Shown here piece by piece: positions 43,560 through 52,029 of a stretch of 64,000 nt of DNA. The notes under the pieces are model-generated. The model was not told where the DNA came from. It saw only the letters and a list, made by a program, of their open reading frames with translations, and searched no databases. The first letter of the stretch is position 1. Every line of letters starts with the position of its first letter. The position numbers were made by a program, and so were the translations under genes. This stretch comes from Mesobaculum littorinae (GTDB lineage Bacteria > Pseudomonadota > Alphaproteobacteria > Rhodobacterales > Rhodobacteraceae): assembly GCF_004011175.1 (NCBI RefSeq), contig NZ_RQXX01000002.1, forward strand, positions 744,001-808,000. Direction: 5' to 3'.

Positions 43560-44716
43560 GGGCGGTCTCCTTGACGGGGGCTGTCCTGCGGCCCGGTCGC
43601 GGGGGCGGTGGCGGCGGCGCTGCCGGGGGCGCTGGCAGGGGCGGCGGGGGCAGGCACGGCCGCGGCATCCCCCGTGGTGCCGCGGGGGCTGGTTCCGGCA
43701 CTGTTGCCGGGCGCGGCCCCGGCGGCCGATGGGCTAGAGCGCGCTCCCTCGGGGGTGGCCGTTTCGTTGGCCTCGGTCGGGGAGGGGGCCTTTGCCGTGG
43801 TCTGCGCCCCGCTCCCACCGCCCGCCTCCGTCCCGGTACCCACCTCCGCGTCGCGGCGGTCAGTCTTGGCGGTGTCCGCAGCGACGCCCTCGGTGATGTC
43901 GCCGCGCAAGAAGGCTTGCCAATCGGCGGGGCCATGGGCGATCACGGTGAAATCGTGGCCCAGATAGCCGGGGCCGTTGTATTCCGCGCCCAGCCCGGCA
44001 TAGCGTCCGGGGGCATCGGCCTCGATCCGCAGGACGTTGGTATGGCCCGGCACGGCGTCGAGCTTGCCTGCGAGACGCGGCACCCAGAAGCTGTGCACCA
44101 CGTCGACGGTCGTGATCCGCACGTCGACCGGCGTGGCGGCGGGGATGTGCAGCACGTCGCGCGTTTCGATCCCCGGGGCATCGGCATAACCGAACCGCCA
44201 GTCCCACTGCCGCCCCTCGGCGCTCACGGTCACGGTATCGGGCCCGGCCCGCGGCATCAGGCGTTCGCCGACGACCAGCCCGTAGGCGAGAAGGGCGGCC
44301 AGCACCGCCAGCGGAAAGGCCAGCCCCAGCCCGATGACGAACCGCCCCTCGGGGGTCTCACGCCGCGCCGCGTCTCGGGCGATGCCAGACCCTGCGTTCG
44401 GCGCCCCGTCAGACAGCCCGTCTGACACCCCGTGCGGCGCTGTCCCGGTGCCCACGTCGCGGGCCCCGTCCGGGGTGGTGTCGGGCGGTGTGTCGGGCGG
44501 GCGGCGCCAGGCCAGCGCGATCAGGCCCATCACGAAGACGAAGATCAGGCTGGACCCCGCCAGCATCACCCACCACAACCGGGATATCACCTCGGCCGCC
44601 GGGCCTGCGGGATGCAGCGCCGACAGCGCGTCTTCGCAACCCGACAGCAGACCGAGCGTTGGGACGGCGGCAAGCGGACGCAGGAAGGACCCCCGATGAC
44701 AGATCCGATGGTGCAA
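43556..44716 (-). CDS. Oxidase subunit II-like lipoprotein lacking the CuA site
   Basis: A lipoprotein (lipobox LLSGC), two membrane helices (WWVMLAGSSLIFVFVMGL and FVIGLGLAFPLAVLAALLA), then a cupredoxin domain (WDWRFGY, VVHSFWVP). Where CuA subunits have Cys-x3-Cys and His/Met ligands, this protein reads GAEYNGPGYLGHDF. It has no cysteine after the lipobox, like the quinol oxidase subunit CyoA (SASYSGPGFSG). A 50-residue Pro/Asp/Gly-rich loop lies between the helices, and a roughly 100-residue Ala/Pro/Gly/Thr tail ends the protein. The start is uncertain: TTG at 44716, CTG at 44683 (after GGGGG) or ATG at 44755, the last overlapping the divergent gene. Confidence 0.8.
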   Translation of the reverse strand: MHHRICHRGSFLRPLAAVPTLGLLSGCEDALSALHPAGPAAEVISRLWWVMLAGSSLIFVFVMGLIALAWRRPPDTPPDTTPDGARDVGTGTAPHGVSDGLSDGAPNAGSGIARDAARRETPEGRFVIGLGLAFPLAVLAALLAYGLVVGERLMPRAGPDTVTVSAEGRQWDWRFGYADAPGIETRDVLHIPAATPVDVRITTVDVVHSFWVPRLAGKLDAVPGHTNVLRIEADAPGRYAGLGAEYNGPGYLGHDFTVIAHGPADWQAFLRGDITEGVAADTAKTDRRDAEVGTGTEAGGGSGAQTTAKAPSPTEANETATPEGARSSPSAAGAAPGNSAGTSPRGTTGDAAAVPAPAAPASAPGSAAATAPATGPQDSPRQGDRP

Positions 44717-45214
44717 AAGCCCGAGGAACCCCTTGTCGATCCGATCGCCGAGCATCCGGGCTATGACAGCACCGAGACGCTTGTCGGCATATGGGGCCAC
44801 CCCTTCCACGCCATGAGCGTCGCCTTCCCGGTGGCGCTGACCTTCTGCGCCTTCGGGGCGGACATGCTGTACTGGTTGTCGGGCGAGCTGTTCTGGGCGC
44901 GGGCCGGGGTGTGGGCCGCGGGCACCGCGTTCCTCTTCGGCCTGACCGCCGGGGTCACCGGCACGGCCGAGCTGCTTCTGGTGCCCGGCATCCGCATCCG
45001 CGCCCCGGCCTGGACGCATTTCGTGCTGGCGGTGCTGCTGCTGTCGCTGCTGGGCGCCAACTGGGGCTACCGGCTGCAGGGCTACGAATCCGCGGTGCTG
45101 CCCTACGGGCTGCTCCTGTCGGCGTTCAACGTGCTGATCGTGATGATCACGGGATGGCATGGCGGCAAGCTCGTCTTCGATTATCGGCTGGGCACGTCGA
45201 AGGGCAAGCTGTAG
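44696..45214 (+). CDS. DUF2231-like membrane protein
   Basis: A 172-residue inner-membrane protein with four to five hydrophobic segments. It has WGHPFHAMSVAFPVALTFCAFGADMLYW-type features of DUF2231 (for example GHPFHAMSVAFP) and ends in TGWHGGKLVFDYRLG. It is divergent from the subunit II gene, with overlapping or abutting 5' ends, and its tail overlaps the convergent HemJ-like gene by 34 bases. It has a good ribosome site (CAGGAAGGA). Function unknown; the GHP and HGG histidines suggest a cofactor or redox role beside the oxidase. Confidence 0.78.
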   Translation: MTDPMVQKPEEPLVDPIAEHPGYDSTETLVGIWGHPFHAMSVAFPVALTFCAFGADMLYWLSGELFWARAGVWAAGTAFLFGLTAGVTGTAELLLVPGIRIRAPAWTHFVLAVLLLSLLGANWGYRLQGYESAVLPYGLLLSAFNVLIVMITGWHGGKLVFDYRLGTSKGKL

Positions 45215-45690
45215 CCCCGCGGTTCGCTCAGCCAGCCGGGCACCGGGATCTCGGTCAGATCGGGCTTGGCCAGCACCATCACCAGGATGCCCAGCACCGG
45301 CACCAAAAGCGCCGTCAGGGTAATCCGCGGGTCCGGGGCGCGATGCGTGCCCTCGGTCTCGGCAACCGCGACGATGGCGTAGCCGACCCAGACATGGACA
45401 GCGACCAGCAGCGCGACGAAGACGAGCTTTGCGAACATCCACGTCACGAAGACCTCGCGCAGGAACATGAGGCCCGTGCCGCTGGCGATGGCCAGCACCG
45501 CGCAGGGCGTGACGACGTAGGTATAGGTGTAATGCGTGGCGCGGCGGATGCGGGTGTAATCGCCCTGGCCGATCGCTGGCGCATGATGGGCCAGCATCAG
45601 CGGCAGCGCGAACAGCCCGCCGCACCACAGAAGCAGCATCACCACGTGCAGCGCCTTCACGTGCGGGACCAGGTCGAAGAGCCACGCCAT
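45181..45690 (-). CDS. CopD/HemJ-like membrane protein
   Basis: A 169-residue inner-membrane protein: HVKALHVVMLLLWCGGLFALP resembles the N-terminus of HemJ/CopD-like proteins (HVIAVISWMAGLFYLPR-like), followed by RRATHYTYTYVVTPCAVLAI and the W-x-x-K pair FVTWMFAKL. HemJ is a protoporphyrinogen oxidase, and CopD-type proteins handle copper; both would suit a heme-copper oxidase locus. It starts at the ATG overlapping the ctaG stop. Confidence 0.72.
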   Translation of the reverse strand: MAWLFDLVPHVKALHVVMLLLWCGGLFALPLMLAHHAPAIGQGDYTRIRRATHYTYTYVVTPCAVLAIASGTGLMFLREVFVTWMFAKLVFVALLVAVHVWVGYAIVAVAETEGTHRAPDPRITLTALLVPVLGILVMVLAKPDLTEIPVPGWLSEPRGYSLPFDVPSR

Positions 45691-46475
45691 CATGCGGCCC
45701 GCGGCGCGGTCGCGTCCCAGCTGCGGCGCGCGGCCAGCGCGATGATCGCCAGATAGGGCAGGGCGGCGGGCACCCACATGATCAGCCCGCCCAGCTGCTG
45801 GTCGCCCAGGGGCGTCAGGCCCCAGGCCAGCGGCGCGACCTCGTGCGCGGAATAGAGGGCGCGCGGCGTAAAGGTCAGGATCGCGCCCAGGAACCCCATC
45901 TGCATGAGACCGGCCAGCGCCCAGAGCACCGCCTCGGGCAGGCGCTGCGAACCGCGCACGGCGTGCCAGAACCACGTGGCCGACCCCAGAAGCGTCAGCT
46001 GCATCGCCCAGTAGACGGCGATGTCGGACAGCGCGAGGTCATAGGCCGCCGGCAGGTGCCAGCCCCAGAGCAGCGCGGTCGAGATCACGAAGGGCAGCGC
46101 CGCGCCGCCCCGTGGCCTGTGCCCCCCTCGGGCCAATCCGGTGCGGATCTGGTCCCCGGACTGGCGTTCTCCCTGTGTCACGCGCGGCTGCATCCCCGCC
46201 ATCGCCGCCGCCAGAAGCGGCGCGGCCACGGCCACCAGCAGGACGTGATGCACCACGCGGGCCGAAAACAGCGCCGCAGACAGCGCGCAAAGCGGCGAGA
46301 CGAAGGCGAGGGTCAGCACGCCCACGGCGCCCAGGCCCGCGGGCGATCGGCGCAGCACCAGAGCCATCAGCGCCAGCGCGGCCAGAAGCGGCGGGTCGAG
46401 GTTCCACGCGCCCCACAACCCGCCCGGCGCGGGGGCGGGGCCGCAATAGGTGCCCTGCAAGATCCAGCCCGTCAT
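45690..46475 (-). CDS. caa3-type CtaG-like cytochrome oxidase assembly protein
   Basis: A 261-residue inner-membrane protein of the caa3_CtaG (not Cox11) family, with about seven segments. It has the typical YCGPAP/W-WNLDPPLL start, FARVVHHVLLVAVAAPLLA-type helix (SARVVHHVLLVAVAAPLL), a WHLPAAYDLAL region and GAILTFTPRALYSAHE. It probably helps insert copper during assembly of the adjacent oxidase. Start 46475 (MTGWILQGTYCG) has GAGG upstream. Confidence 0.83.
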   Translation of the reverse strand: MTGWILQGTYCGPAPAPGGLWGAWNLDPPLLAALALMALVLRRSPAGLGAVGVLTLAFVSPLCALSAALFSARVVHHVLLVAVAAPLLAAAMAGMQPRVTQGERQSGDQIRTGLARGGHRPRGGAALPFVISTALLWGWHLPAAYDLALSDIAVYWAMQLTLLGSATWFWHAVRGSQRLPEAVLWALAGLMQMGFLGAILTFTPRALYSAHEVAPLAWGLTPLGDQQLGGLIMWVPAALPYLAIIALAARRSWDATAPRAA

Positions 46476-46686
46476 CGCCGCCTCATTCCGCCTGCCGGAC
46501 CGCACGGCGCGGTCCTGATGGGTGCGGGGCCGGTCGCCCGCCGCCCGCTCTCCGTCATGGATCTAGGGGCCCGGGTCAACTGCGCAAGCCGAAAGGGGGC
46601 AAGCGGCGGCGCCGCCGGGGCGAAGAGGGCCCATGCCGCCCGCGCGCGCCGCCCGGCAGCGCGGGGTGCCCGCCCTGGACGGCGCC

Positions 46687-47157
46687 TCATTCCACCGCCT
46701 GCAGATCGATGGGGCGCCCTTCGATGATCGCCTCCATCGCGAAGAACCCGGTTACCGCGGCCAGGTCGAAATCGGTGATCAGGCGCTGGTAGAACCGGTC
46801 GTAGTGGCCCACCCCCCGTGTGACGACCCGGGCCAGATAATCCCAGTCGCCGCCGATGCGGTAGAAGTCGCGCACCTCGGGCAGCGCCTCGACATGGGCA
46901 CGGAACGCATCGGCCCAGTCCTTCGAGTGATGCCGGGTCCGGATCATCACGAAGACGGTCAGGTCGTATCCCAGTGCGGCAAGGTCGATCTGCGCCTGCG
47001 TGCCACGGATCAGCCCCGCGCCGTTCAGCCGTTTCAGCCGCCGCCAGCAGGCGTTCTGCGACAGGCCCGCCCTCTCGGCCAGCTCGCGCTGCGGCAGAGA
47101 CCCATCCTGTTGCAGCAGGCTGAGCAGTTTCAGATCAATCCTGTCGACTTGCGCCAT
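46687..47157 (-). CDS. Lrp/AsnC family transcriptional regulator
   Basis: A 156-residue regulator: winged HTH (DRIDLKLLSLLQQDGSLPQ, AERAGLSQNACWRRLKRL) and RAM domain (VRDFYRIGGDWDYLARVV). Divergent from the class V aminotransferase gene, with an inverted repeat in the shared 118-base region, so it probably controls that enzyme. Such pairs often degrade or sense a specific amino acid; the ligand is unknown. Confidence 0.87.
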   Translation of the reverse strand: MAQVDRIDLKLLSLLQQDGSLPQRELAERAGLSQNACWRRLKRLNGAGLIRGTQAQIDLAALGYDLTVFVMIRTRHHSKDWADAFRAHVEALPEVRDFYRIGGDWDYLARVVTRGVGHYDRFYQRLITDFDLAAVTGFFAMEAIIEGRPIDLQAVE

Positions 47158-47173
47158 TTATCCGATCACCTGA

Positions 47174-47185
47174 CCCAATTTTGGG
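47174..47185. promoter_or_regulatory. Inverted repeat, candidate operator of the Lrp-type regulator
   Basis: CCCAA-TT-TTGGG, a dyad of 5-bp arms around TT, lies 17 bases upstream of the regulator start and about 90 bases upstream of the divergent aminotransferase gene. It is AT-centred, as usual for Lrp sites. Function inferred from position. Confidence 0.5.
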
Positions 47186-47275
47186 CCAATCTTGCACAAC
47201 TCCTGTGATGCTTCAACGCGGCAGAGGGGGTAATCTTCCGGCCATTCCTCACCCGTCATCCCCCGGATCGCCAGC

Positions 47276-48742
47276 ATGACCGACCCCCTGCCCATCCCCG
47301 CCACCTCGGCCCTGTCCCGGTTCCGCGACGCGCTTGCCGCGGCGGGCGGCGCCACGGCGCTGGCGCAGGGGCTGATCGGCAAGGACGTGCTGGTCGATGG
47401 TCCCTTCGGCCCCCGACGCCTGGTCTATGCCGACTACGTCGCCTCGGGGCGGGCGCTGCGACAGGTCGAGGGCTTCGTGATGGACGAGGTGCTGCCCTAC
47501 TACGCCAACAGCCATACCGAGGCGTCCTATTGCGGTGCGCGGATGACGACGCTGCGGCGCGAGGCGCGCGCCGTCGTGGCGGCGGGCTGCGGCGCTGGGC
47601 CCGAGCACGCGGTGATCTTCGCGGGGTCGGGCGCCACGGCGGGGATCAACCGGCTGGTCGCGCTTTTCGGTCTGCGCGACGCGGTCGCGGCAGGACAGCG
47701 GGTGCGGGTGCTGATCGGCCCCTACGAGCACCACTCGAACATCCTGCCCTGGCGCGAAAGCGGGGCCGAGGTGCTGGAGGTGCCCGAGGGCGCCGATGGC
47801 GGCGCCTGTCCCGCCGCGCTGGCGCGGATGCTGGACGAGGCCGCACAATGCGACCACGTGATCTTCAGCTTCTCGGCGATGTCGAACGTCACGGGCATCA
47901 CCTGCGACGTGGCGGGGCTGGCGGGCATGGCAAAGGCCGCCGGGGCGATGGTGGTCTGCGATTATGCCGGCGGCGCGCCCTACCTGCCGGTCGCAATCAC
48001 GCCCACGCCGGACGCGGCGCTGGATGCGCTGGTGCTGTCGCCGCACAAGTTCTTGGGCGGGCCCGGCGCATCGGGCATCCTGGTCGTGCGCCGCGATGCG
48101 GTCCGGGGTGCGCGCCCGACCTGGCCGGGCGGCGGCACCGTGCGCTTTGTCTCGCCCGAGGGGCAGGATTACAGCCCGGCGCTGGAAGCGCGCGAAGAGG
48201 CGGGGACCCCGAATGTCATCGGCGACATCCGCGCGGCGCTGGCGTTCCTGGTCAAGGAGGCGATCGGGCCCGGGCTGATGGCCGACCGCAACGCCGCGCT
48301 GGCCTCCCGCGCGCTGGCGGCGTGGCGCGACCACCCGCGGATCGAGCTTCTGGGCCATCCCACCGCGCCGCGGGTCCCGGTCTTTTCCTTCCGCATCCGC
48401 GACGGGCAGGGCGGGGTCGTGCATCAACAGCTGATCACCCGGATGCTGAGCGATTGCCACGGCATCCAGGCCCGTGGCGGCTGCGCCTGCGCGGGGCCCT
48501 ACGTGCACCGCCTTCTGGGCATAGACCCCGAGACATCGGACCGGATGCGCGCCGCGATCCTTGCCGGGCAGGAGGTTGAGAAACCCGGCTTTACCCGGCT
48601 GAACCTTTCGGTGCTGATGAGCGACGAGACGGTCGCCTTCATCCTAGACGCCGTTGTCCGGCTGGCGGAGAAGGCCGCGGACCTCGCTCCCCGCTACGAC
48701 GTGGATGCCGGGCGCGCGATCTTCTCGCCCCGCGCCGCCTGA
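47276..48742 (+). CDS. Class V aminotransferase, cysteine desulfurase-like
   Basis: A 488-residue PLP enzyme. It has YADYVASGRALRQVE at the N-terminus, ANSHTEASY, the PLP-phosphate region GSGATAGINRL, His in PYEHHSN (about 152), Asp229 (VCDYAGGAPY), the Schiff-base Lys258 (SPHKFLGGPG) and a late motif RGGCACAGPY with Cys403 and Cys405. Classical IscS/SufS desulfurases carry the active cysteine in a shorter loop, so this is a distant branch. Divergent from an Lrp regulator and alone in its operon. It could be a sulfur- or selenium-releasing lyase or an amino acid-degrading enzyme; the substrate is unknown. Confidence 0.8.
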   Translation: MTDPLPIPATSALSRFRDALAAAGGATALAQGLIGKDVLVDGPFGPRRLVYADYVASGRALRQVEGFVMDEVLPYYANSHTEASYCGARMTTLRREARAVVAAGCGAGPEHAVIFAGSGATAGINRLVALFGLRDAVAAGQRVRVLIGPYEHHSNILPWRESGAEVLEVPEGADGGACPAALARMLDEAAQCDHVIFSFSAMSNVTGITCDVAGLAGMAKAAGAMVVCDYAGGAPYLPVAITPTPDAALDALVLSPHKFLGGPGASGILVVRRDAVRGARPTWPGGGTVRFVSPEGQDYSPALEAREEAGTPNVIGDIRAALAFLVKEAIGPGLMADRNAALASRALAAWRDHPRIELLGHPTAPRVPVFSFRIRDGQGGVVHQQLITRMLSDCHGIQARGGCACAGPYVHRLLGIDPETSDRMRAAILAGQEVEKPGFTRLNLSVLMSDETVAFILDAVVRLAEKAADLAPRYDVDAGRAIFSPRAA

Positions 48743-49430
48743 GCCTGCCGCCTGAGCCAGCCCTCCGGCCCGCCTGTGCGGGCGAGGGGGCCGCGGTCCC
48801 GCGCGTCTTGCCCGAGCCGTCTCTCCACCCGGGGCGCTGCGCAGGGGGGGCGCCTGGCGCGTGTTGATCCTGCGCGGTCCGTCTACGGCCCGAAGTTCGG
48901 ACCGGCGCGTATCACGCAATGCCGACCCCTACCTGCCCTAGCCGACCTAATCGCGCTGACCTAATCGCCCGACCGGCCCTAGCCGACCTACCCGGTCCGA
49001 CCTACACGCCCGGGCCGACCCGCCCGGGCCGACCCGCCCGAGCCGACCGGCCAGCGTGTTCCCACGTTTTGTCCGTTCTCCGTCCCCCCTCCGTCGGCGT
49101 GACGCCAAGATCGACCCCGGATCCGGCTCCGGCGCCGTGCCGCAGGGTGGCGCGCGCCCCGGCCTCCGCTGACCCGCGTCGGACGGCGCTCGCGATGCCG
49201 TGCGGCGTCACCCCGTCACGCTTGCGTCGGGCGGGGGTGCGTGACAGGACCGCTGTCGACACTCCCTAGCGCGGTGGCGGGGCCGGGCGTCGGACAGGGC
49301 CTGCGTCCGGCGCGCCGGGACGCACCGACAGGGTTTGTATCCCCCGCCGCGCCGTGCTTCGATGGGACCAGACGTTCCTGCCCGCCGCACCGCCGTCGCG
49401 GGCGCCACCAAGTTCAACCGGGATAGACCC
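48743..49430. other. Long non-coding stretch with a tandem repeat array
   Basis: Nearly 690 bases between the class V aminotransferase and the peptide-binding protein gene. Open frames here show no domain or ribosome site. The centre (48921-49050) holds GCCGACC-type repeats with a 14-base period, and pyrimidine-rich sequence follows. The promoter of the peptide transporter operon should lie near its right end, but no consensus element was clear. Confidence 0.55.
48921..49050. repeat. Degenerate GCCGACC repeat array, 14-bp period
   Basis: GCCGACC or a one-base variant occurs at 48921, 48941, 48955, 48968, 48982, 48996, 49014, 49028 and 49042. Most steps are 13-14 bases (two are 18-20). Well-kept units are GCCGACCTAATCGC and GCCGACCCGCCCGG. 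Several copies carry CTA after GA-C (GACCTA). No open frame uses the array. Confidence 0.75.
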
Positions 49431-50978
49431 ATGACATCCAAGTTTTCCCCCCTCCGCCCGGCGTGGTCGGCGCTGACCACCACCTCCGCAATCATCACCC
49501 CCGCGATCGTCACCACGGCGATCGCCGTCTCCACCCTCGCCGCCCCCTCGGGTGCGCTGGCGCAAGAGGCCGATCCGCAGGCGGTCATCACCATCGGGTC
49601 GCTCTACGAGCCGCAGAACCTCGACAACACCGCGGGCGCGGGGCAGGGCATCAACGAGGCGTTCAACGGCAACGTCTACGAAGGCCTTTTCGTGCTGACC
49701 GACGAGGGTGACGTCGAACCCCGGCTGGTCGAGGACTACGAGATCTCGGAGGACGGGCTGACCTATACCTTCACCCTGAAGGACGGCGTCACCTTCCACT
49801 CGGGCGACCCCCTGACCGCGGCCGACGTCAAATCCTCGATCGAGCGGGTGACGGCGGAGGCTTCGGCCAGTTCGCGTAAGCGCACGCTGGCGACGATCGA
49901 AAGCGTCGAGACGCCCGACGACCGCACCGTGGTGGTGACGCTGTCCGAGCCGTCGATTTCGCTGCCCTACAACCTCAGCTACGTCTGGATCGTCAACGAC
50001 GCGGCCAGCGACATCAGCAATTCCGAGGACGGCACTGGCCCCTACGAGCTGCAGGAATGGCGCCGCGGCTCGGCCCTGTCGATGGTCCCGTTCGAGGAGT
50101 ACTGGGGCGAGGCGCCCGACAACGGCGGCGTGATGTTCCGCTACTTCACCGACGCCACCGCCCAGAACAACGCGCTGCTGACGGGCGGCGTGGACATCAT
50201 CACCTCGATCCAGAGCCCGGACGCCCTGTCGCAGTTCACCGACAATCCCGATTTCACGGTGTCCGAGGGGGCCTCGACCACCAAGGAGCTGATGGCCTTT
50301 AACGACCGGGTCGAACCCTTCGACGATCCGCAGGTGCGTGCGGCGCTGGCCCGCGCGGTCGACAACGGCCGCCTTCTGAACGCGATCTGGGGCGACTATG
50401 GTACGCTGATCGGTTCCTTCGTGCCGCCGACCGACCCGTGGTATGTGGACCTGACCCACGTCAACGCCTACGACCCCGACAGCGCGCGCGAGATGCTGGC
50501 CGAGGCAGGCTATCCCGACGGGTTCTCCTTCACGCTGGACACGCCCGACTACGACCCGCACCCGATCGTGGCGCAGTTCCTGCAAAACGAGCTGTCGAAG
50601 GTCGGCGTGGACGTGCAGATCAACATCATCACCGCCAACGAGTGGTACACCAAGATCTACCAGCAGCACGATTTCCAGGCCACGCTGCAGGAGCACGTGA
50701 ACCACCGCGACATCGTGTTCTACGGCAACCCGGACTTCTACTGGGGCTACGACAACCCCGAGGTCACGCAGCTGATCGCCGACTCCGAGCGCGCCGAAAG
50801 CACCGAGCAGCAGACCGAGATGCTGACCGAAGCCAACCGCATTATCGCCGAGGACGCGGCCAGCATGTGGCTGTACCTCTACCCGCAGATCGTGGTGTCG
50901 GCGGCGAACGTCACGGGCTATCCAGTGAACGGGCTCAATTCGCAGTTCTTCGTGGCCGACATCGAAAAGACGCAGTGA
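49431..50978 (+). CDS. ABC transporter substrate-binding protein, peptide/nickel type (family 5)
   Basis: A 515-residue periplasmic binding protein with a long signal peptide (about 45 residues, ending PSGALAQ). Family features are VTIGSLYEPQNLDNT-like start, GLFVLTDEGDVEPRLVEDYE, LKDGVTFHSGDPLTAADVKSS and GTGPYELQEWRRGS. Family 5 proteins bind di- or oligopeptides, nickel, glutathione or sugars. First gene of a complete SBP-permease-permease-ATPase-ATPase operon. The start at 49431 (MTSKFSPLRP) begins the signal peptide; the ribosome site (GGGATAG) is modest. Confidence 0.9.
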   Translation: MTSKFSPLRPAWSALTTTSAIITPAIVTTAIAVSTLAAPSGALAQEADPQAVITIGSLYEPQNLDNTAGAGQGINEAFNGNVYEGLFVLTDEGDVEPRLVEDYEISEDGLTYTFTLKDGVTFHSGDPLTAADVKSSIERVTAEASASSRKRTLATIESVETPDDRTVVVTLSEPSISLPYNLSYVWIVNDAASDISNSEDGTGPYELQEWRRGSALSMVPFEEYWGEAPDNGGVMFRYFTDATAQNNALLTGGVDIITSIQSPDALSQFTDNPDFTVSEGASTTKELMAFNDRVEPFDDPQVRAALARAVDNGRLLNAIWGDYGTLIGSFVPPTDPWYVDLTHVNAYDPDSAREMLAEAGYPDGFSFTLDTPDYDPHPIVAQFLQNELSKVGVDVQINIITANEWYTKIYQQHDFQATLQEHVNHRDIVFYGNPDFYWGYDNPEVTQLIADSERAESTEQQTEMLTEANRIIAEDAASMWLYLYPQIVVSAANVTGYPVNGLNSQFFVADIEKTQ

Positions 50979-51017
50979 TCTGAACGACATGGATCGCGGG
51001 ACGGGCGCCTGCGACCG

Positions 51018-51051
51018 GACCGGGGCCGCGCCCTTGGCAGCGGCCCCGGTC
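51018..51051 (+). terminator. Strong hairpin between the binding-protein and permease genes
   Basis: A perfect 12-bp stem GACCGGGGCCGC/GCGGCCCCGGTC with a 10-base loop lies in the 94-base gap of the operon, followed by TTCTGG. Such intercistronic hairpins usually protect or partly end the binding-protein message so that more of it is made than of the membrane parts. Confidence 0.75.
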
Positions 51052-51072
51052 TTCTGGACAACGGGACATCTC

Positions 51073-52029
51073 ATGCTGGGTTACGTGGCCAGACGGCTGG
51101 CGATCTTGCTGCTGTCACTCTTCATCGCGGCGGTGGTGCTGTTCGTGCTGCTGCGGCTTCTGCCCGGCGATCCCGCCGGGGCGCTGGTCGGCGTCGGTGC
51201 GACGCCCGAACAGATCGAGGCCGCGCGCGCCCAGATCGGGTCGGACCAGCCGCTGGGCGTGCAGTTCCTGGCCTACCTGGGCGATCTTGCGCGCTTCGAC
51301 CTGGGCCGGTCCTTCGTATCGCGCGCGCCCGTGATCGAAGAGATCGCGGCCCGACTCAGCGTCACCGTCCCGCTGACGCTGGCGGCCTTCGTGCTGGCAC
51401 TGGTGCTGGCCGTGCCACTGGGCACCTTCGCCGCCTTGCGCGCGCGCCGCTGGTCGGGGTTGCTCCTGTCGGTCGTGGCGCAGGTCGGCATCGCGGTGCC
51501 GGTCTTCTGGCTGGGCATCCTGCTGGTCTACCAGTTCGCGCTGACCTGGCGCTGGCTGCCCTCGGGTGGGTTTCCCCTGCGCGGGTACGAGGATCCGTGG
51601 CGCGCGGTTCAGGCGATGGTGCTGCCGGTGCTGACCATCGCGCTGGTGATGGCGGCATCGCTGATGCGCTACGTGCGCGCCTCGATGCTGGAGGTGCTGG
51701 GCAGCGACTACCTGCGCACCGCCCGCGCGCTGGGCGAAAGCCATACCGGCGCGCTGATGCGCCATGGCCTGCGCAATGCCGCCGTGCCGGTGGTATCGGT
51801 GCTGGCGATCGAGCTGTCGACCGCGTTCCTGGGGGCTGTGGTGATCGAACAGGTGTTTTCGCTGCCCGGCATGGGGTCGATGCTGCTTCTGGGAATCCAG
51901 CAACGCGATTATCCCAATATCCAGGGCGTGCTGCTGGTCACCACCCTGCTGGTGCTTCTGACCGGGTTCCTGGCCGACATCCTGCAACGCGCGCTCGATC
52001 CGCGCCTGCGGCAGGAGGGCGGGCAATGA
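51073..52029 (+). CDS. Peptide-type ABC transporter permease (DppB-like)
   Basis: A 318-residue inner-membrane permease with six segments. It begins MLGYVARRLAILLLSLFIA, has LLPGDPA, the periplasmic FDLGRSF, and the coupling-loop region YVRASMLEVLGSDYLRTARA followed by GLRNAAVP, all DppB features. It overlaps the next permease gene by ATGA. Confidence 0.92.
   Translation: MLGYVARRLAILLLSLFIAAVVLFVLLRLLPGDPAGALVGVGATPEQIEAARAQIGSDQPLGVQFLAYLGDLARFDLGRSFVSRAPVIEEIAARLSVTVPLTLAAFVLALVLAVPLGTFAALRARRWSGLLLSVVAQVGIAVPVFWLGILLVYQFALTWRWLPSGGFPLRGYEDPWRAVQAMVLPVLTIALVMAASLMRYVRASMLEVLGSDYLRTARALGESHTGALMRHGLRNAAVPVVSVLAIELSTAFLGAVVIEQVFSLPGMGSMLLLGIQQRDYPNIQGVLLVTTLLVLLTGFLADILQRALDPRLRQEGGQ

Noticed and set aside
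41274-43574. Plus-strand frame of over 750 codons across the oxidase gene
   Set aside because: Antisense to a subunit I/III gene with all metal ligands identified; its content is Arg/Gln/His-rich shadow sequence.
48743-49430. Possible small genes in the long gap before the peptide transporter
   Set aside because: Frames are Pro/Arg-rich with no ribosome site; the repeat array explains much of the open reading.
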